This document shows positions 18,805-27,916 of a stretch of 64,000 nt of DNA, piece after piece. Both the position numbers and the translations under genes were made by a program. The notes beneath the pieces were generated by a model that was not told the origin of the DNA, did not search any database, and saw nothing but the letters and a program-made list of their open reading frames with translations. The stretch covers positions 77,155-141,154 of the forward strand of contig CAZRBW010000001.1 in the NCBI GenBank assembly GCA_964598395.1, written 5' to 3'. The DNA is from CAXBDP01 sp964598395. Lineage in GTDB: Bacteria; Bacteroidota; Bacteroidia; Cytophagales; Cyclobacteriaceae. How positions within the stretch are numbered: position 1 is the stretch's first letter; each line of letters opens with the position of its first letter.

Positions 18805-19269
18805 TCAATTGGTCTTTTTACTCATTAACAAAACAGGTAAATAAAAGAACCACAATAAAATAAGCAAGGGCCCAACAAAAATCATTAGATCAAAATTATC
18901 TGATTTCATTTCCTCTGCACTATTCGTAAAACCTACATAAAAAACGATAAGGATGAAAAAGGTATTCAACCAACCAGCCAACCCGTGGAGCCAAGCTGGA
19001 ATAATTCGTAAATTGATAGGTGAGCCAGTTGTTAATCTTAGCTTCTTATCGTAGTTTTTAATCAGCCCAATAAATATCAAATTGATCAAAATACAAGTGA
19101 TTAGTGCTGAAAAAAAGAAGGTACTTTTGGACATAACTGCCGGTACTAATCCAAAAAAAGCTCCTTCTCCCCAAACAACATCTCCTGGAATGGCCGCATA
19201 AGAATAAATAAGGGAAACGAGAAAAATAATTAAGGTTATAATGCGAAAGGAATTTGCAAATCGAAGCAT
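18805..19269 (-). CDS. Uncharacterised four-helix membrane protein
   Basis: 154 aa with four predicted transmembrane segments (about residues 8-28, 45-70, 92-115, 128-149). The first loop contains GDVVWGEGAFFGLVPAV. No motif ties it to a function; similar small integral membrane proteins occur next to housekeeping genes in Cytophagales. It is transcribed toward parE with 96 bases between. Confidence 0.65.
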   Translation of the reverse strand: MLRFANSFRIITLIIFLVSLIYSYAAIPGDVVWGEGAFFGLVPAVMSKSTFFFSALITCILINLIFIGLIKNYDKKLRLTTGSPINLRIIPAWLHGLAGWLNTFFILIVFYVGFTNSAEEMKSDNFDLMIFVGPLLILLWFFYLPVLLMSKKTN

Positions 19270-19454
19270 TCGTTTAATTAAAATTAATAATGTGGCAATT
19301 TAGAAAAATGAAGTGCAAAACTCCTCATTTATAAAACAACAAATCCATTATTTATGAGTTTGGATGTTGAAGAAAACAATAAAAACTCGAGCAATTAGCT
19401 GGCAACAATTCCTTTATCAAGGATTGTTAGTAAATTTGGAAACAGATTTAAATT

Positions 19455-19826
19455 ATGCAAAAAATTTTATACCTAGTCTCTTTCCTATTAATGTTGAGCG
19501 CTTGCTCCTCTACACCCAAAATAGAAGGCTTTGATTCTGAAAATTGGAAGAATGATCCAAACGCTTGCGAAAATCAGCGGGAGGAATATTATGAGCTACT
19601 ACTTGCTCAAAAATCCACCCTCCTTTCACTCGACTATGATGCAGTAATAAAGCTTTTTGGAAAACCGGACGAAAGAGATTTATATGAGCGTGGACAATGG
19701 TTTTATTACTATTACTTCAATCCAGGGCCAGCATGCAATGCGAGCCTTTCCAGAGACGAAGTTCCCAGAATGATCTTACGCTTTTCTGCCCAAGGAGAAG
19801 TGACTGAAGCAACTTTCAGAAAGTAA
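19455..19826 (+). CDS. Small lipoprotein, possibly BamE/SmpA-like
   Basis: A signal peptide with lipobox LMLSAC (Cys17) is followed by a mature domain of about 105 aa. The segment DYDAVIKLFGKPDERDL, then aromatic strands GQWFYYYYF, resembles the SmpA/OmlA/BamE beta-lactamase-inhibitor-like fold (helix, G-x-P-D, strands). This is inference from pattern only. A GCGGGAGG octamer at 19577 encodes the REE of NQREEYY, and a reverse copy lies 2 bases after the stop. Confidence 0.65.
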   Translation: MQKILYLVSFLLMLSACSSTPKIEGFDSENWKNDPNACENQREEYYELLLAQKSTLLSLDYDAVIKLFGKPDERDLYERGQWFYYYYFNPGPACNASLSRDEVPRMILRFSAQGEVTEATFRK

Positions 19827-19949
19827 ACCCTCCCGCCTTTACCATATTTCAAATTGGCTGAATAATCTATTGAAGATAAATATTTTGAATTATCAAAAAT
19901 AATACATACATTATTCTGTATTTCAAATATTTATCAAAATTAATCTATC

Positions 19950-20309
19950 ATGAAAATTCATCCTAATGAAATGGTGCTTTTGTATCATGCAGAAACACCA
20001 ACTGGAAAGCAAACAAGAGCCATGGCACAAACTCTTTCCTCAAATGTAAATGAGTTTCATTATGATAAAGTGCGATTTACAACTACAATTTGGCGATCGC
20101 TTTTGGACAAGCTCGATTTAAGGCCGAAGGATTTATTGAATAGAGCTCATCCAGATTATCAATCTAAGATTAAGGGAAAGAACCTTGATGATGAAGGATG
20201 GTTAAATGTAATAATGCAACATCCTTACCTTATCAAAGCCCCAATTGCTATAACTTGTAAAAAGGCTATTTTATGTATAAAGCCCAACGATATTTTGAAA
20301 ATAGGCTAA
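19950..20309 (+). CDS. ArsC/Spx-like thioredoxin-fold protein lacking the catalytic cysteine
   Basis: 119 aa with the ArsC-family layout: an N-terminal strand (MVLLYHAETPTGKQTRAMAQ), a central helical region with LRPKDLLNRAHPDY, and the C-terminal WLNVIMQHPYLIKAPIAI that matches the NP-x-LIKRPI element of arsenate reductases and Spx. The CX5R/CXXC catalytic cysteine of the first loop is absent; the only cysteines are near the C-terminus. So arsenate reduction by the usual mechanism is unlikely. It ends in its own terminator. Confidence 0.75.
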   Translation: MKIHPNEMVLLYHAETPTGKQTRAMAQTLSSNVNEFHYDKVRFTTTIWRSLLDKLDLRPKDLLNRAHPDYQSKIKGKNLDDEGWLNVIMQHPYLIKAPIAITCKKAILCIKPNDILKIG

Positions 20310-20331
20310 ATCATTTTTAAAAAATGCTCAA

Positions 20332-20364
20332 AATAGCCATCCATTAATGGGTGGCTATTTTTTT
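20332..20364 (+). terminator. Terminator after the ArsC-like gene
   Basis: An 11-bp stem AATAGCCATCC / GGGTGGCTATT with a 6-base loop and a T tail to 20364, located 22 bases after the stop. Confidence 0.9.
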
Positions 20365-20452
20365 ACGTAAAAAGTCTGTTTTCTTAAATCTAATTATCAC
20401 CATTCAAAATCATTCACTTGCCCACCAAACTAAAGGGTTTACTTTTGTATTA

Positions 20453-20460
20453 TATCTTTG
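20453..20460 (+). promoter_or_regulatory. -7 element before the 3-hydroxyacyl-CoA dehydrogenase gene
   Basis: TATCTTTG matches the Bacteroidota -7 consensus TAnnTTTG, 34 bases before the chosen ATG. I see no TTTG at the -33 position, so the assignment is partial. Confidence 0.45.
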
Positions 20461-20494
20461 TATAAATCAAATTGAAACTCTCAAAAAAAGTATA

Positions 20495-21388
20495 ATGAAG
20501 AATATCGTTGTAATTGGTTCTGGCACAATGGGTAATGGAATTGCTCATGTATTTGCTCAAAATGGCCATAAAGTGGCATTAGTAGATATATCAGCGGATG
20601 CCCTAGGCAAGGCTATGAAAATCATTGAGAAGAACCTAGACAGGCAAGTAAGCAAGGGCAGTATTGCAGAAGAAGTAAAAACTACTACTTTAGCCAATAT
20701 TACCACATTCACGAGTCTGAAAGATGGCGTTCAAAATGCTGATTTGGTTGTTGAAGCGGCAACTGAACAAATTGAAATTAAGCTGAACATATTCAAGGAG
20801 TTGGATAAATTGTGTCCTGAGAAAACGATTTTAGCTTCAAATACCTCATCGATATCAATTACTAAAATTGCTGCTGTAACCTCCCGCCCTTCAAAGGTTA
20901 TTGGAATGCACTTTATGAACCCAGTGCCAATTATGAAATTGGTAGAAATAATCAATGGTTATTCTACTGATCCTTTGGTGACTAAAGAGATTATGGAAAT
21001 TTCTAAAGGCTTAGGAAAAATCCCAACTGAAGTAAATGATTATCCTGGCTTCGTAGCCAATAGAATTTTGATGCCGATGATCAACGAAGCGATTATTTCG
21101 CTTTTCGAAGGTGTAGCTGGCGTTGAAGAAATCGATACTGTGATGAAACTTGGTATGGCTCACCCGATGGGTCCATTGCAATTGGCCGATTTTATTGGCT
21201 TAGATGTTTGCCTAAGTATATTGAGAGTATTACACGAAGGTTTGGGCAATCCAAAATATGCTCCATGCCCGCTACTTGTGAATATGGTTGAAGCTGGCCA
21301 TAAAGGCGTGAAATCTGGAAGTGGTTTCTATTCGTGGGATCATGGCACCAAGGATTTGATTGTAGCACCTAGATTTAGAAAATCTTAA
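20495..21388 (+). CDS. 3-hydroxyacyl-CoA (3-hydroxybutyryl-CoA) dehydrogenase
   Basis: NAD-dependent oxidation of (S)-3-hydroxyacyl-CoA in fatty-acid or butyrate metabolism. The frame is open further upstream, but the ATG at 20495 begins directly with the Rossmann strand MKNIVVIGSGTMGNGIAHVF, so the protein is 297 aa, the usual single-function size. Catalytic His139 sits in GMHFMNPVPIMKLVEI, and the C-terminal domain has NDYPGFVANRILMPMINEA. A hairpin terminator follows. Related names are hbd and paaH; specificity cannot be read from sequence. Confidence 0.93.
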   Translation: MKNIVVIGSGTMGNGIAHVFAQNGHKVALVDISADALGKAMKIIEKNLDRQVSKGSIAEEVKTTTLANITTFTSLKDGVQNADLVVEAATEQIEIKLNIFKELDKLCPEKTILASNTSSISITKIAAVTSRPSKVIGMHFMNPVPIMKLVEIINGYSTDPLVTKEIMEISKGLGKIPTEVNDYPGFVANRILMPMINEAIISLFEGVAGVEEIDTVMKLGMAHPMGPLQLADFIGLDVCLSILRVLHEGLGNPKYAPCPLLVNMVEAGHKGVKSGSGFYSWDHGTKDLIVAPRFRKS

Positions 21389-21414
21389 GAAAATTAGACA
21401 TACATTATAAAGAG

Positions 21415-21448
21415 ATAGCCGGATAATTTATTCGGCTATTTGTTTTTC
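21415..21448 (+). terminator. Terminator between the dehydrogenase and flavoprotein genes
   Basis: Arms ATAGCCGGATA (21415-21425) and TATTCGGCTAT (21429-21439) form an 11-bp stem, one G-T pair included, followed by TTGTTTTTCT. It serves the plus-strand gene. Confidence 0.8.
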
Positions 21449-21468
21449 TGATTACTAGCAATTGCTCG

Positions 21469-21568
21469 NNNNNNNNNNNNNNNNNNNNNNNNNNNNNNNN
21501 NNNNNNNNNNNNNNNNNNNNNNNNNNNNNNNNNNNNNNNNNNNNNNNNNNNNNNNNNNNNNNNNNNNN
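21469..21568. other. Assembly gap (100 N) inside a flavoprotein gene
   Basis: Exactly 100 N, the conventional size for a gap of unknown length. The flavoprotein read into it is about 70-80 residues short of the family length at the gap edge, so the true gap is probably longer than 100 bases. Confidence 0.97.
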
Positions 21569-22549
21569 ATCACGTTTACTTAGGTCGTTATATGCTTTCT
21601 CTGAAATTCCTATCTCACCTACAAGCACTTCCCAAAGTCTGGACGGAATATCGAATAATGGATAATTACCAACTTTACGTTTCGGATTTTTAAGTTTGTA
21701 TTCAGCTATATGATCTCTCGTGGTTTCCTCTGTATAGCTGGCATTCCATTGCACCAAAATGGTAAATTGATAATTCATTTCACCCAATTGCCTCGCTCCC
21801 CAAGCCGATAATCGTAATACTGCTGGGCCACTCAATCCCCAATGTGTAATCAATAAAGGTCCTGATTCTTCAAGCTTTATCCCTTCTACTTTCACCTTAG
21901 CATTGAGCAAAGCAACTCCACTCAATGGCTTGAAAATACTCTTCGGGATATTGAATGTAAATAGTGACGGAATGGGCGGAGAAATAGTGTGGCCTAAATC
22001 CTTTAGCCAATTGAAACCCTCCAGTTTGGGACTACCGCCAGTGGTTACTACTACATATTTTGCAGATAATTGAGATTCGTCAAGATCAAGAATAAATCCG
22101 CTTTCAATTGGCTTTAATTGCTTTACAGGGCATTGCAGCCAAATCTTGATGCCAAGACTATCAACACGATCCATTAAGCAATTTACTATGGAACTTGAAC
22201 TGTTGGAAATTGGGAAAACTCGGCCGTCGTCTTCGACTTTTAGTGCTACTCCACAGCCCTCAAACCAATTCCATGTGTCTTCAGCTGAAAACTGAGGCAG
22301 TAATTTTTTCATCAATTTGGCACCACGAGGATAGCGGGCAGAAAAAGCAGAAATACCTAAGGCTGGATTATGGGTAACATTGCACCTCCCTCCTCCAGAT
22401 ACAGTTACTTTACTGAGGAGTTTGCTGCTTTTTTCTAATAAGAGAACCGAGAGCTTTGGCTGTAATTCTTTAATGCGGATAGCTGAGAAGAAACCTGCGG
22501 CTCCCCCTCCAATTACTACTACATCAAATGATTCTGGATTTGAAGCCAA
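21569..22549 (-). CDS. HI0933-family FAD/NAD(P) flavoprotein, 3' end lost in gap
   Basis: BaiN/RdsA-like flavoprotein (HI0933 family). The N-terminal FAD motif VVIGGGAAGFFSAIRI is followed by LLEKSSKLLSKVTVSGGGRCNVTHN, the family signature. Then come FPISNSSSSIVNCL and the second motif YVVVTTGGSPKLEG. 327 residues are readable before the gap; complete members are about 400 aa. The three residues after the gap cannot be trusted to be in frame. Reaction in this organism is unknown. Confidence 0.88.
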
Positions 22550-22594
22550 ATTAAGCCTGATTTGTTTAATGATCTTATAATAAAACTCTTATTA

Positions 22595-23188
22595 TCAATT
22601 ACAATAGCGTGCAATTAAGTTTTTTGCTTCAGGTTCACCTAAATTATCTGCTGTACGAAAATCCTGACAGGCTGTCCGAGTTTGCTTAGTTGCTATTCGG
22701 GCAGTACCTCTATAAAGATATGCTTCCGCTAAATTTTTATTGATAGCAATTGCCGACGTATAAGATTCTATTGCATCTTTAGTTTTGCCCTGTTGCTGCA
22801 ATGCTTGACCTAAAAAGAAATGACCTTGAGCATTATTTTGATTAATCTCAATTACTTTTTCGAAATAGAATTGACCCGAACTCCAATCATCCTTTCTACT
22901 GTAATACTGGCCCACACTCAATAATGCATTTATATTTTTGGGATCCAACTTCATTACAGTTTCAAAGTCATCGAGTGCTTTCTCAAATTCGCCCAATGCC
23001 TCATAAGCTCTCCCTCTATTATATATAGTTTTAAGATTATTTGGCTTTAAGGCAAGATAATCATTATAAGAAGCTAAAGCTCCCTCAAAATCACCATCCG
23101 CGTAGAGTTTGTCGCCATCATGAGAACGTTCATCTTGGCACGCAAAAAGCGAAAGAGAAATAAGGAAAACGATTGAAAATAATTTCAT
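22595..23188 (-). CDS. TPR-repeat lipoprotein
   Basis: The frame opens earlier (23215), but the ATG at 23188 immediately begins a lipoprotein signal (MKLFSIVFLISLSLFAC), giving 197 aa. The mature part is built of about five tetratricopeptide repeats, for example AEAYLYRGTARIATKQTRTA and YNRGRAYEALGEFEKALDDF. A likely protein-binding scaffold at the membrane; partner unknown. A C-terminal Cys follows the last repeat. Confidence 0.85.
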   Translation of the reverse strand: MKLFSIVFLISLSLFACQDERSHDGDKLYADGDFEGALASYNDYLALKPNNLKTIYNRGRAYEALGEFEKALDDFETVMKLDPKNINALLSVGQYYSRKDDWSSGQFYFEKVIEINQNNAQGHFFLGQALQQQGKTKDAIESYTSAIAINKNLAEAYLYRGTARIATKQTRTACQDFRTADNLGEPEAKNLIARYCN

Positions 23189-23312
23189 TGGAAAACATTT
23201 GTATATCAGAAACAAAGAAACTCAGGTCGAAAAAAGATGGGTTTTGATAAATTTCTAAAAACCACCAAAAGATTCAACCTGAGTTAAAATAACAAGTATT
23301 ATGCCCTTTTAA

Positions 23313-24143
23313 TTAAACTGAAACATTGTTTTCTCTCAATGCTTCATTCAAAGAAGTTTTTTTGTCAGTGCTTTCTTTACGCTTTCCAATAATTAAAGCA
23401 CATGGAACATTATATGTACCAGCGGCAAATTGTTTAGGAATTGAACCAGGAATCACTACAGATCTATCTGGAACATATCCCTTATATTCCTTTGGTTCAG
23501 AGCCAGATACATCAATAATCCTTGAGCTACCAGTTAATACTACATTTGCGCCAAGTACGGCTTCTTTTCCTATCCGTACGCCTTCTACCACTATACATCT
23601 CGATCCAATAAACGCATTATCCTCAATAATTACTGGAGAGGCTTGAACAGGCTCTAGAACGCCTCCAATACCCACTCCACCACTTAGATGGACATTCTTA
23701 CCAATTTGTGCGCATGATCCCACAGTAGCCCAAGTATCTACCATAGTGCCTGAGTCTACATAAGCACCGATATTAACATAAGATGGCATCATCACAACCC
23801 CAGTGTTCAGAAAAGCGCCATATCTAGCCACAGCATTTGGAACCACTCTTACACCCAACTTATCGTAGCCAGACTTTAGACGTATTTTGTCATGGTATTC
23901 GAAAGGACCACACTCGATGATTTGCATTTTCTGCAATGGAAAATAAAGAATTACAGCCTTTTTCACCCATTCATTCACTTTCCATTCATTATTTTCGATG
24001 GGCTCAGCCACGCGCAATCTACCTAAATCCAATTCTTCAATAATTGTCTTTACGGCAATTTGCACTTCCTTATCATGAAGCTTATCTCGGTCATCCCAAG
24101 CTGCTTCTATTATGTCTCTTAAATCTCTATTTTCTTTGTTCAT
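23313..24143 (-). CDS. dapD: 2,3,4,5-Tetrahydropyridine-2,6-dicarboxylate N-succinyltransferase
   Basis: Succinyl-CoA-dependent step of the diaminopimelate/lysine pathway. The 276 aa protein has the DapD N-terminal helical domain (RDIIEAAWDDRDKL, LDLGRLRVAEP), then the left-handed beta helix of hexapeptide repeats (MPSYVNIGAYVDSGTMVDTW, GIGGVLEPVQASPVIIEDNA). It ends with VVIPGSIPKQFAAGTY. All typical elements are intact. It is divergent from the glycosyltransferase gene with 52 bases between. Confidence 0.96.
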   Translation of the reverse strand: MNKENRDLRDIIEAAWDDRDKLHDKEVQIAVKTIIEELDLGRLRVAEPIENNEWKVNEWVKKAVILYFPLQKMQIIECGPFEYHDKIRLKSGYDKLGVRVVPNAVARYGAFLNTGVVMMPSYVNIGAYVDSGTMVDTWATVGSCAQIGKNVHLSGGVGIGGVLEPVQASPVIIEDNAFIGSRCIVVEGVRIGKEAVLGANVVLTGSSRIIDVSGSEPKEYKGYVPDRSVVIPGSIPKQFAAGTYNVPCALIIGKRKESTDKKTSLNEALRENNVSV

Positions 24144-24195
24144 CTATTTGTGTTTACTTTAAAATCGTAAATTTATTTGATCAAAAAATCCGCTA

Positions 24196-25302
24196 TTGAA
24201 GCATTGCATTGTAATTGGAGCTACACTTAAACCCTTAAATGACGTCCGGCATTTTCATAAAATTGCTCTTTCGCTCGGCCAAACAAATAAATATGAGCTT
24301 AATATCATAGGCCGGGACACAAAAAATATTCAACCCGCAAATAACATTACATTCCACCCTATTATTGGACTTGCAGCAAGCAATTTCACTAGGATTTTAG
24401 CGCCTCTAAAATACCTGCGCAAAACTTGGCAGATAAAACCAGATTTACAAATTATTTGTAGTTGGGAATTACTCCCAGTTGCAGCAATATACAAACTGCT
24501 GAAAGGTGGGAAACTGATTTATGATATTCAAGAAAATTATACCCATAACATCCGCTATTTAGGTAAAGAAACTTGGCTAGTAAAAAATATCAAAATACTG
24601 GTAATCAACTGTTTTCAGAAAATGGTCTGGAAATCTATTGACTTATTTCTACTAGCTGAGCAATCATATGAAACAGAATTCAAGCTTAAAAGCAGGAACT
24701 ATAAAATACTGGAAAACAAATCCTTAGAAATACTCAAACTAAGTAAAAGTTCAGATATACTAAATTTCATATTTAGCGGTACCATTGGAGAATCTCAAGG
24801 AATTTGGGATGTAATTGATTGGACTGAGAAAGCATATCAGATTGATCGAAACATTCAATTGACTATTATAGGTCATTGCCCTTCACTAGCTACATACAAA
24901 GCTCTTAAAAAGAAAGCGGGAGGTATTAAATTCATATCACTTCAAATTGAAACAGAACCTGTCACATACAATACTATCCTAGATGCCATCGCTCAGGCTG
25001 ACTGTGGGATAATTGCCTACCCTCCAAACCGAGCTAATGAAGACAAATTTCCTAGCAAACTTTACGAGTATTTAGCCGCCCAATTACCCATATTTCTCCT
25101 TCATCCAAATAGAAAATGGAAGGCAATTATTAAACAATATGATGCTGGGATTTCTAGTCAAACTCACTCAAGTATTTCCAGTCAAATTCAGACGTTTAAG
25201 AGTCGCAAATTCTACCAAAAATCAGCAGATTATTCTGAACTATTGTGGGTATCAAATGAAGCGAAATTGCTTGATTCTGTAGCTAAGATTTTGAAGTTAT
25301 AA
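24196..25302 (+). CDS. GT-B fold glycosyltransferase
   Basis: 368 aa. The start is TTG at 24196; the frame has a TGA six codons upstream and the conserved first strand KHCIVIGATLKPLNDVRHFH begins at once, so no later start is credible. The C-terminal half has FIFSGTIGESQGIWDVIDW, LTIIGHCPS and SKLYEYLAAQLPIFLLHPN, the nucleotide-sugar-binding half of family 1/4 transferases. No sugar specificity can be inferred, and no polysaccharide cluster surrounds it. A GCGGGAGG octamer lies at 24916. Confidence 0.8.
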   Translation: MKHCIVIGATLKPLNDVRHFHKIALSLGQTNKYELNIIGRDTKNIQPANNITFHPIIGLAASNFTRILAPLKYLRKTWQIKPDLQIICSWELLPVAAIYKLLKGGKLIYDIQENYTHNIRYLGKETWLVKNIKILVINCFQKMVWKSIDLFLLAEQSYETEFKLKSRNYKILENKSLEILKLSKSSDILNFIFSGTIGESQGIWDVIDWTEKAYQIDRNIQLTIIGHCPSLATYKALKKKAGGIKFISLQIETEPVTYNTILDAIAQADCGIIAYPPNRANEDKFPSKLYEYLAAQLPIFLLHPNRKWKAIIKQYDAGISSQTHSSISSQIQTFKSRKFYQKSADYSELLWVSNEAKLLDSVAKILKL

Positions 25303-25407
25303 GCCACATTCCTCCCGCTGTTTTCTACTCATTTCAGCCGCAAATATGAGCAGAATTTCAATCTTCAACTTGATCGAATGTGATCATCTATTGAATTCCT
25401 TTTTCCT

Positions 25408-25522
25408 CTAAATTTAAACCTAAATTTATTTTTAAACTTATCTAAACCATTGAAATTTGAGCTTAAAAAAGCTTTTTTATTAGTTTTAGGTTTGTTTAAA
25501 AATTATTTTTAGATTTGTCTAA
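25408..25522 (+). promoter_or_regulatory. Regulatory region of the metal-uptake operon with two palindromic boxes
   Basis: Two near-identical 16-base boxes lie before the DtxR-family gene: TTTTAGGTTTGTTTAA (25484-25499) and TTTTAGATTTGTCTAA (25507-25522), 14 of 16 identical and 23 bases apart. The second is a perfect TTAGA-4-TCTAA palindrome. Each also contains a TAnnTTTG -7 element. Further upstream CTAAATTTA is repeated at 25408 and 25420. Layout and partial likeness to DtxR/MntR operators suggest binding sites for the regulator encoded next; this is inference. Confidence 0.6.
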
Positions 25523-25534
25523 CAATCAGTAAAA

Positions 25535-26203
25535 ATGAAAGAAATTTTCACCCTTTCCGAAGAAAATTACCTTAAGGCTATCTATCACCTATCCAAAGAG
25601 GAGGATGAATCTGTGAGTACCAATGCGCTTGCGGAGCGACTTGAAACTACCGCAGCCAGCGTAAGTGATATGCTAAAAAAACTTGCAAAAAAAGAGCTGA
25701 TCGAATACAAGAAATATCAGGGAGTGAACATTTCTGAAAAGGGCAAAAGAGTCGCCCTGCAGATCATAAGAAAGCACAGACTTTGGGAAGTTTTTTTGGT
25801 GGAGAAGTTGAGCTTTAATTGGGACGAAGTGCATGAGATTGCCGAGCAACTGGAGCACATCGACTCCCCTACTTTAGTGAAAAGATTGGATGAGTTTTTA
25901 GGCTATCCAAAGTTCGACCCGCATGGCGATCCAATCCCTGATGAGAGTGGAGAATTTCAATCGATGCCTCAAATGGCCTTATCTGAAATGGAGGCAAATC
26001 AGAGTGGATTGTTAGTTGGGGTGAAAGACACTAATTCGCTTTTCCTTCGACACCTTGATAAAATTGGCGCCTACATAGGAGCCAAAGTAAAAGTGCTGGA
26101 AAAGGTTGAATTTGATGGCTCCGTTGAAATCCTTCTCGAAGACAAAAAGACACTATTTATTTCAAAAGAGGTTGCCACAAACTTGTTAATCACTAAACGA
26201 TGA
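25535..26203 (+). CDS. DtxR/MntR-family metal-dependent repressor
   Basis: 222 aa. A winged helix (residues about 8-65) is followed by the dimerisation and metal domain with H81 (KHRLWE) and the ExxEH motif at 104-108, and a C-terminal FeoA/SH3-like domain (about 145-222). The first metal position, Asp or Met in MntR/DtxR, appears to be Asn11. Such proteins repress Mn or Fe uptake when metal is bound. It heads the transporter operon and overlaps the next gene by 4 bases. The palindromic boxes upstream suggest autoregulation. Confidence 0.9.
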   Translation: MKEIFTLSEENYLKAIYHLSKEEDESVSTNALAERLETTAASVSDMLKKLAKKELIEYKKYQGVNISEKGKRVALQIIRKHRLWEVFLVEKLSFNWDEVHEIAEQLEHIDSPTLVKRLDEFLGYPKFDPHGDPIPDESGEFQSMPQMALSEMEANQSGLLVGVKDTNSLFLRHLDKIGAYIGAKVKVLEKVEFDGSVEILLEDKKTLFISKEVATNLLITKR

Positions 26204-27144
26204 AGCTAAATTTCAAAGTATCCATTTTGCTTTTATTGCTTCCTTTTATTGTGGTTCTAAGCTCATGCAACAGCGAAAAATCGAACGAAACTAAAGACGG
26301 AAAGCCTTTAATTGTTTGCACCACTGGAATGCTTGGAGATGCACTACAAAATCTACTTGGCGACCAAGCCACCGTTGTATCGCTAATGGGACCTGGGGTA
26401 GATCCACACTTATATAAAGCCACTCAAGGTGATTTGGCCAAACTTCAAAATGCAGATTTGATTATCTACAATGGCTTATATCTCGAAGGAAAAATGGCTG
26501 AAGTAATGCAAAAACTTTCACGCCAAAAAACCATTATTGCAGCTGCAGAATTACTTCCAAATGACAAAATCAGATATACTGTTGATAATGTTACCGATCC
26601 ACATATTTGGTTCGATGTGTCATTATGGGCTGATATGTTGCAATTGCTAATTCCAGCGCTTGAAGACACAAACTTATTCGACGCTGAAGCCTTGCAGCAA
26701 AACGGAGATCGATTTATTCAAGAGTTAAGATATCTTGATAAATGGACAGCTACGGAAATCAATAAAATACCTAGCGACAAAAGGGTATTGGTAACTGCGC
26801 ATGATGCATTCCAGTATTTTGGATTGGCTTATGATATCGAAGTATATGGTTTACAAGGATTGTCTACTCTTTCTGAATTCGGTTTGCGAGATGTTTCAGA
26901 CTTAGTTTCTTTCCTTGTTGAAAGACAAATTTCGTCTATTTATGTAGAAAGCTCAGTTTCGGATAAAGCCATAAATGCCGTGGTAGAAGGTTGCCGATCC
27001 GAAGGCCATGATGTGAAAATTGGAGGCAGCTTATTCTCCGACGCTATGGGCGAAGCTGGGACTGAAAAAGGAACCTATATTGGAATGGTAAAGCATAATG
27101 TAAGCATAATCGTAGCTGGACTTGGAGGGCAAAATGACCAATAA
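26200..27144 (+). CDS. Mn/Zn/Fe ABC transporter substrate-binding lipoprotein
   Basis: Cluster A-I (ZnuA/TroA/MntC) binding protein of 314 aa with lipobox LSSC. Metal ligands visible are His in GVDPHLYKAT and His in DPHIWFD. The later HDAFQYFG and LFSDAMG segments carry the other expected positions. It lacks the His-rich loop of zinc-specific ZnuA, and with the DtxR partner this favours manganese or iron. Overlaps the regulator by 4 bases and the ATPase by 11. Confidence 0.92.
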   Translation: MKLNFKVSILLLLLPFIVVLSSCNSEKSNETKDGKPLIVCTTGMLGDALQNLLGDQATVVSLMGPGVDPHLYKATQGDLAKLQNADLIIYNGLYLEGKMAEVMQKLSRQKTIIAAAELLPNDKIRYTVDNVTDPHIWFDVSLWADMLQLLIPALEDTNLFDAEALQQNGDRFIQELRYLDKWTATEINKIPSDKRVLVTAHDAFQYFGLAYDIEVYGLQGLSTLSEFGLRDVSDLVSFLVERQISSIYVESSVSDKAINAVVEGCRSEGHDVKIGGSLFSDAMGEAGTEKGTYIGMVKHNVSIIVAGLGGQNDQ

Positions 27145-27916
27145 GGAACCTGCTTTAGTTGTAAGAGATTTAACTGCCGGCTATCAAAAGAAGCCTGTAC
27201 TTTGGAGCATTTATTTGGAAGTTCCGCAAGGAGCTTTGGCCTGTATTGTTGGCCCAAATGGCGCTGGAAAATCCACCTTTATCAAAACGGTGATGGATTT
27301 GATTCCGGCTACAGCAGGAGATGTGAAGATATTTGGAAAATCATTGACAGAGGTTCGAAATAGAATTAGCTATGTACCACAGCGCGAAAGTGTAGATTGG
27401 GATTTTCCTGCTTCAGCCTATGATGTGGTGCTTATGGGCAGGTATGGGAAATTGGGACTTTTCAAAAGAGCTGGAAAAGAAGATAAGCGAATTGCCATGC
27501 AGGCTTTGGAAAAAGTAGGGATGGAAAGTTTTGCCTCCCGCCAAATTAGTCAGCTTTCTGGCGGTCAACAGCAAAGGGTATTTTTAGCTCGAGCCTTAGC
27601 GCAAGAAGCTGATTTATATTTTCTCGACGAACCATTTGCGGGCGTAGATGCATCTACCGAAAAGGCAATAATAGATTTACTTAGAGATATGTCGCGGGAG
27701 GGCAAAACCATTATAGCAGTGCACCACGATTTGCAATCTGCTCCCTCCTATTTTGATTACTCTATTTTACTCAATTTACGTCTAATTGCCGCTGGCCCAA
27801 CTGAAACAGTTTTTACAGACAAAAATCTGCAAGATACCTATGGAGGCAAATTGACGCTTTTGACTGAAGTAGGTGATTTGATGAAGAATAAGCGATTCCC
27901 TGAGCGAGAGAAATAA
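27134..27916 (+). CDS. Mn/Zn/Fe ABC transporter ATP-binding protein
   Basis: ABC ATPase of 260 aa from the ATG at 27134. An upstream TTG at 27122 is possible, but GGAGGG (27124-27129) lies 4 bases before the ATG, an unusually good Shine-Dalgarno for this phylum. Walker A is GPNGAGKST, the Q loop is YVPQRE, the signature is LSGGQQQR, Walker B is LYFLDEP and the switch is H in VHHD. The substrate loop SVDWDFPASAYDVVLMGR is typical of the MntA/ZnuC group. Two exact GCGGGAGG octamers (27534 reverse, 27693 forward) fall here. Confidence 0.95.
   Translation: MTNKEPALVVRDLTAGYQKKPVLWSIYLEVPQGALACIVGPNGAGKSTFIKTVMDLIPATAGDVKIFGKSLTEVRNRISYVPQRESVDWDFPASAYDVVLMGRYGKLGLFKRAGKEDKRIAMQALEKVGMESFASRQISQLSGGQQQRVFLARALAQEADLYFLDEPFAGVDASTEKAIIDLLRDMSREGKTIIAVHHDLQSAPSYFDYSILLNLRLIAAGPTETVFTDKNLQDTYGGKLTLLTEVGDLMKNKRFPEREK

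Noticed and set aside
19431..19438. TAAATTTG as the promoter of the small lipoprotein gene
   Set aside because: There is no -33 element and the transcript leader would be only about 10 bases.
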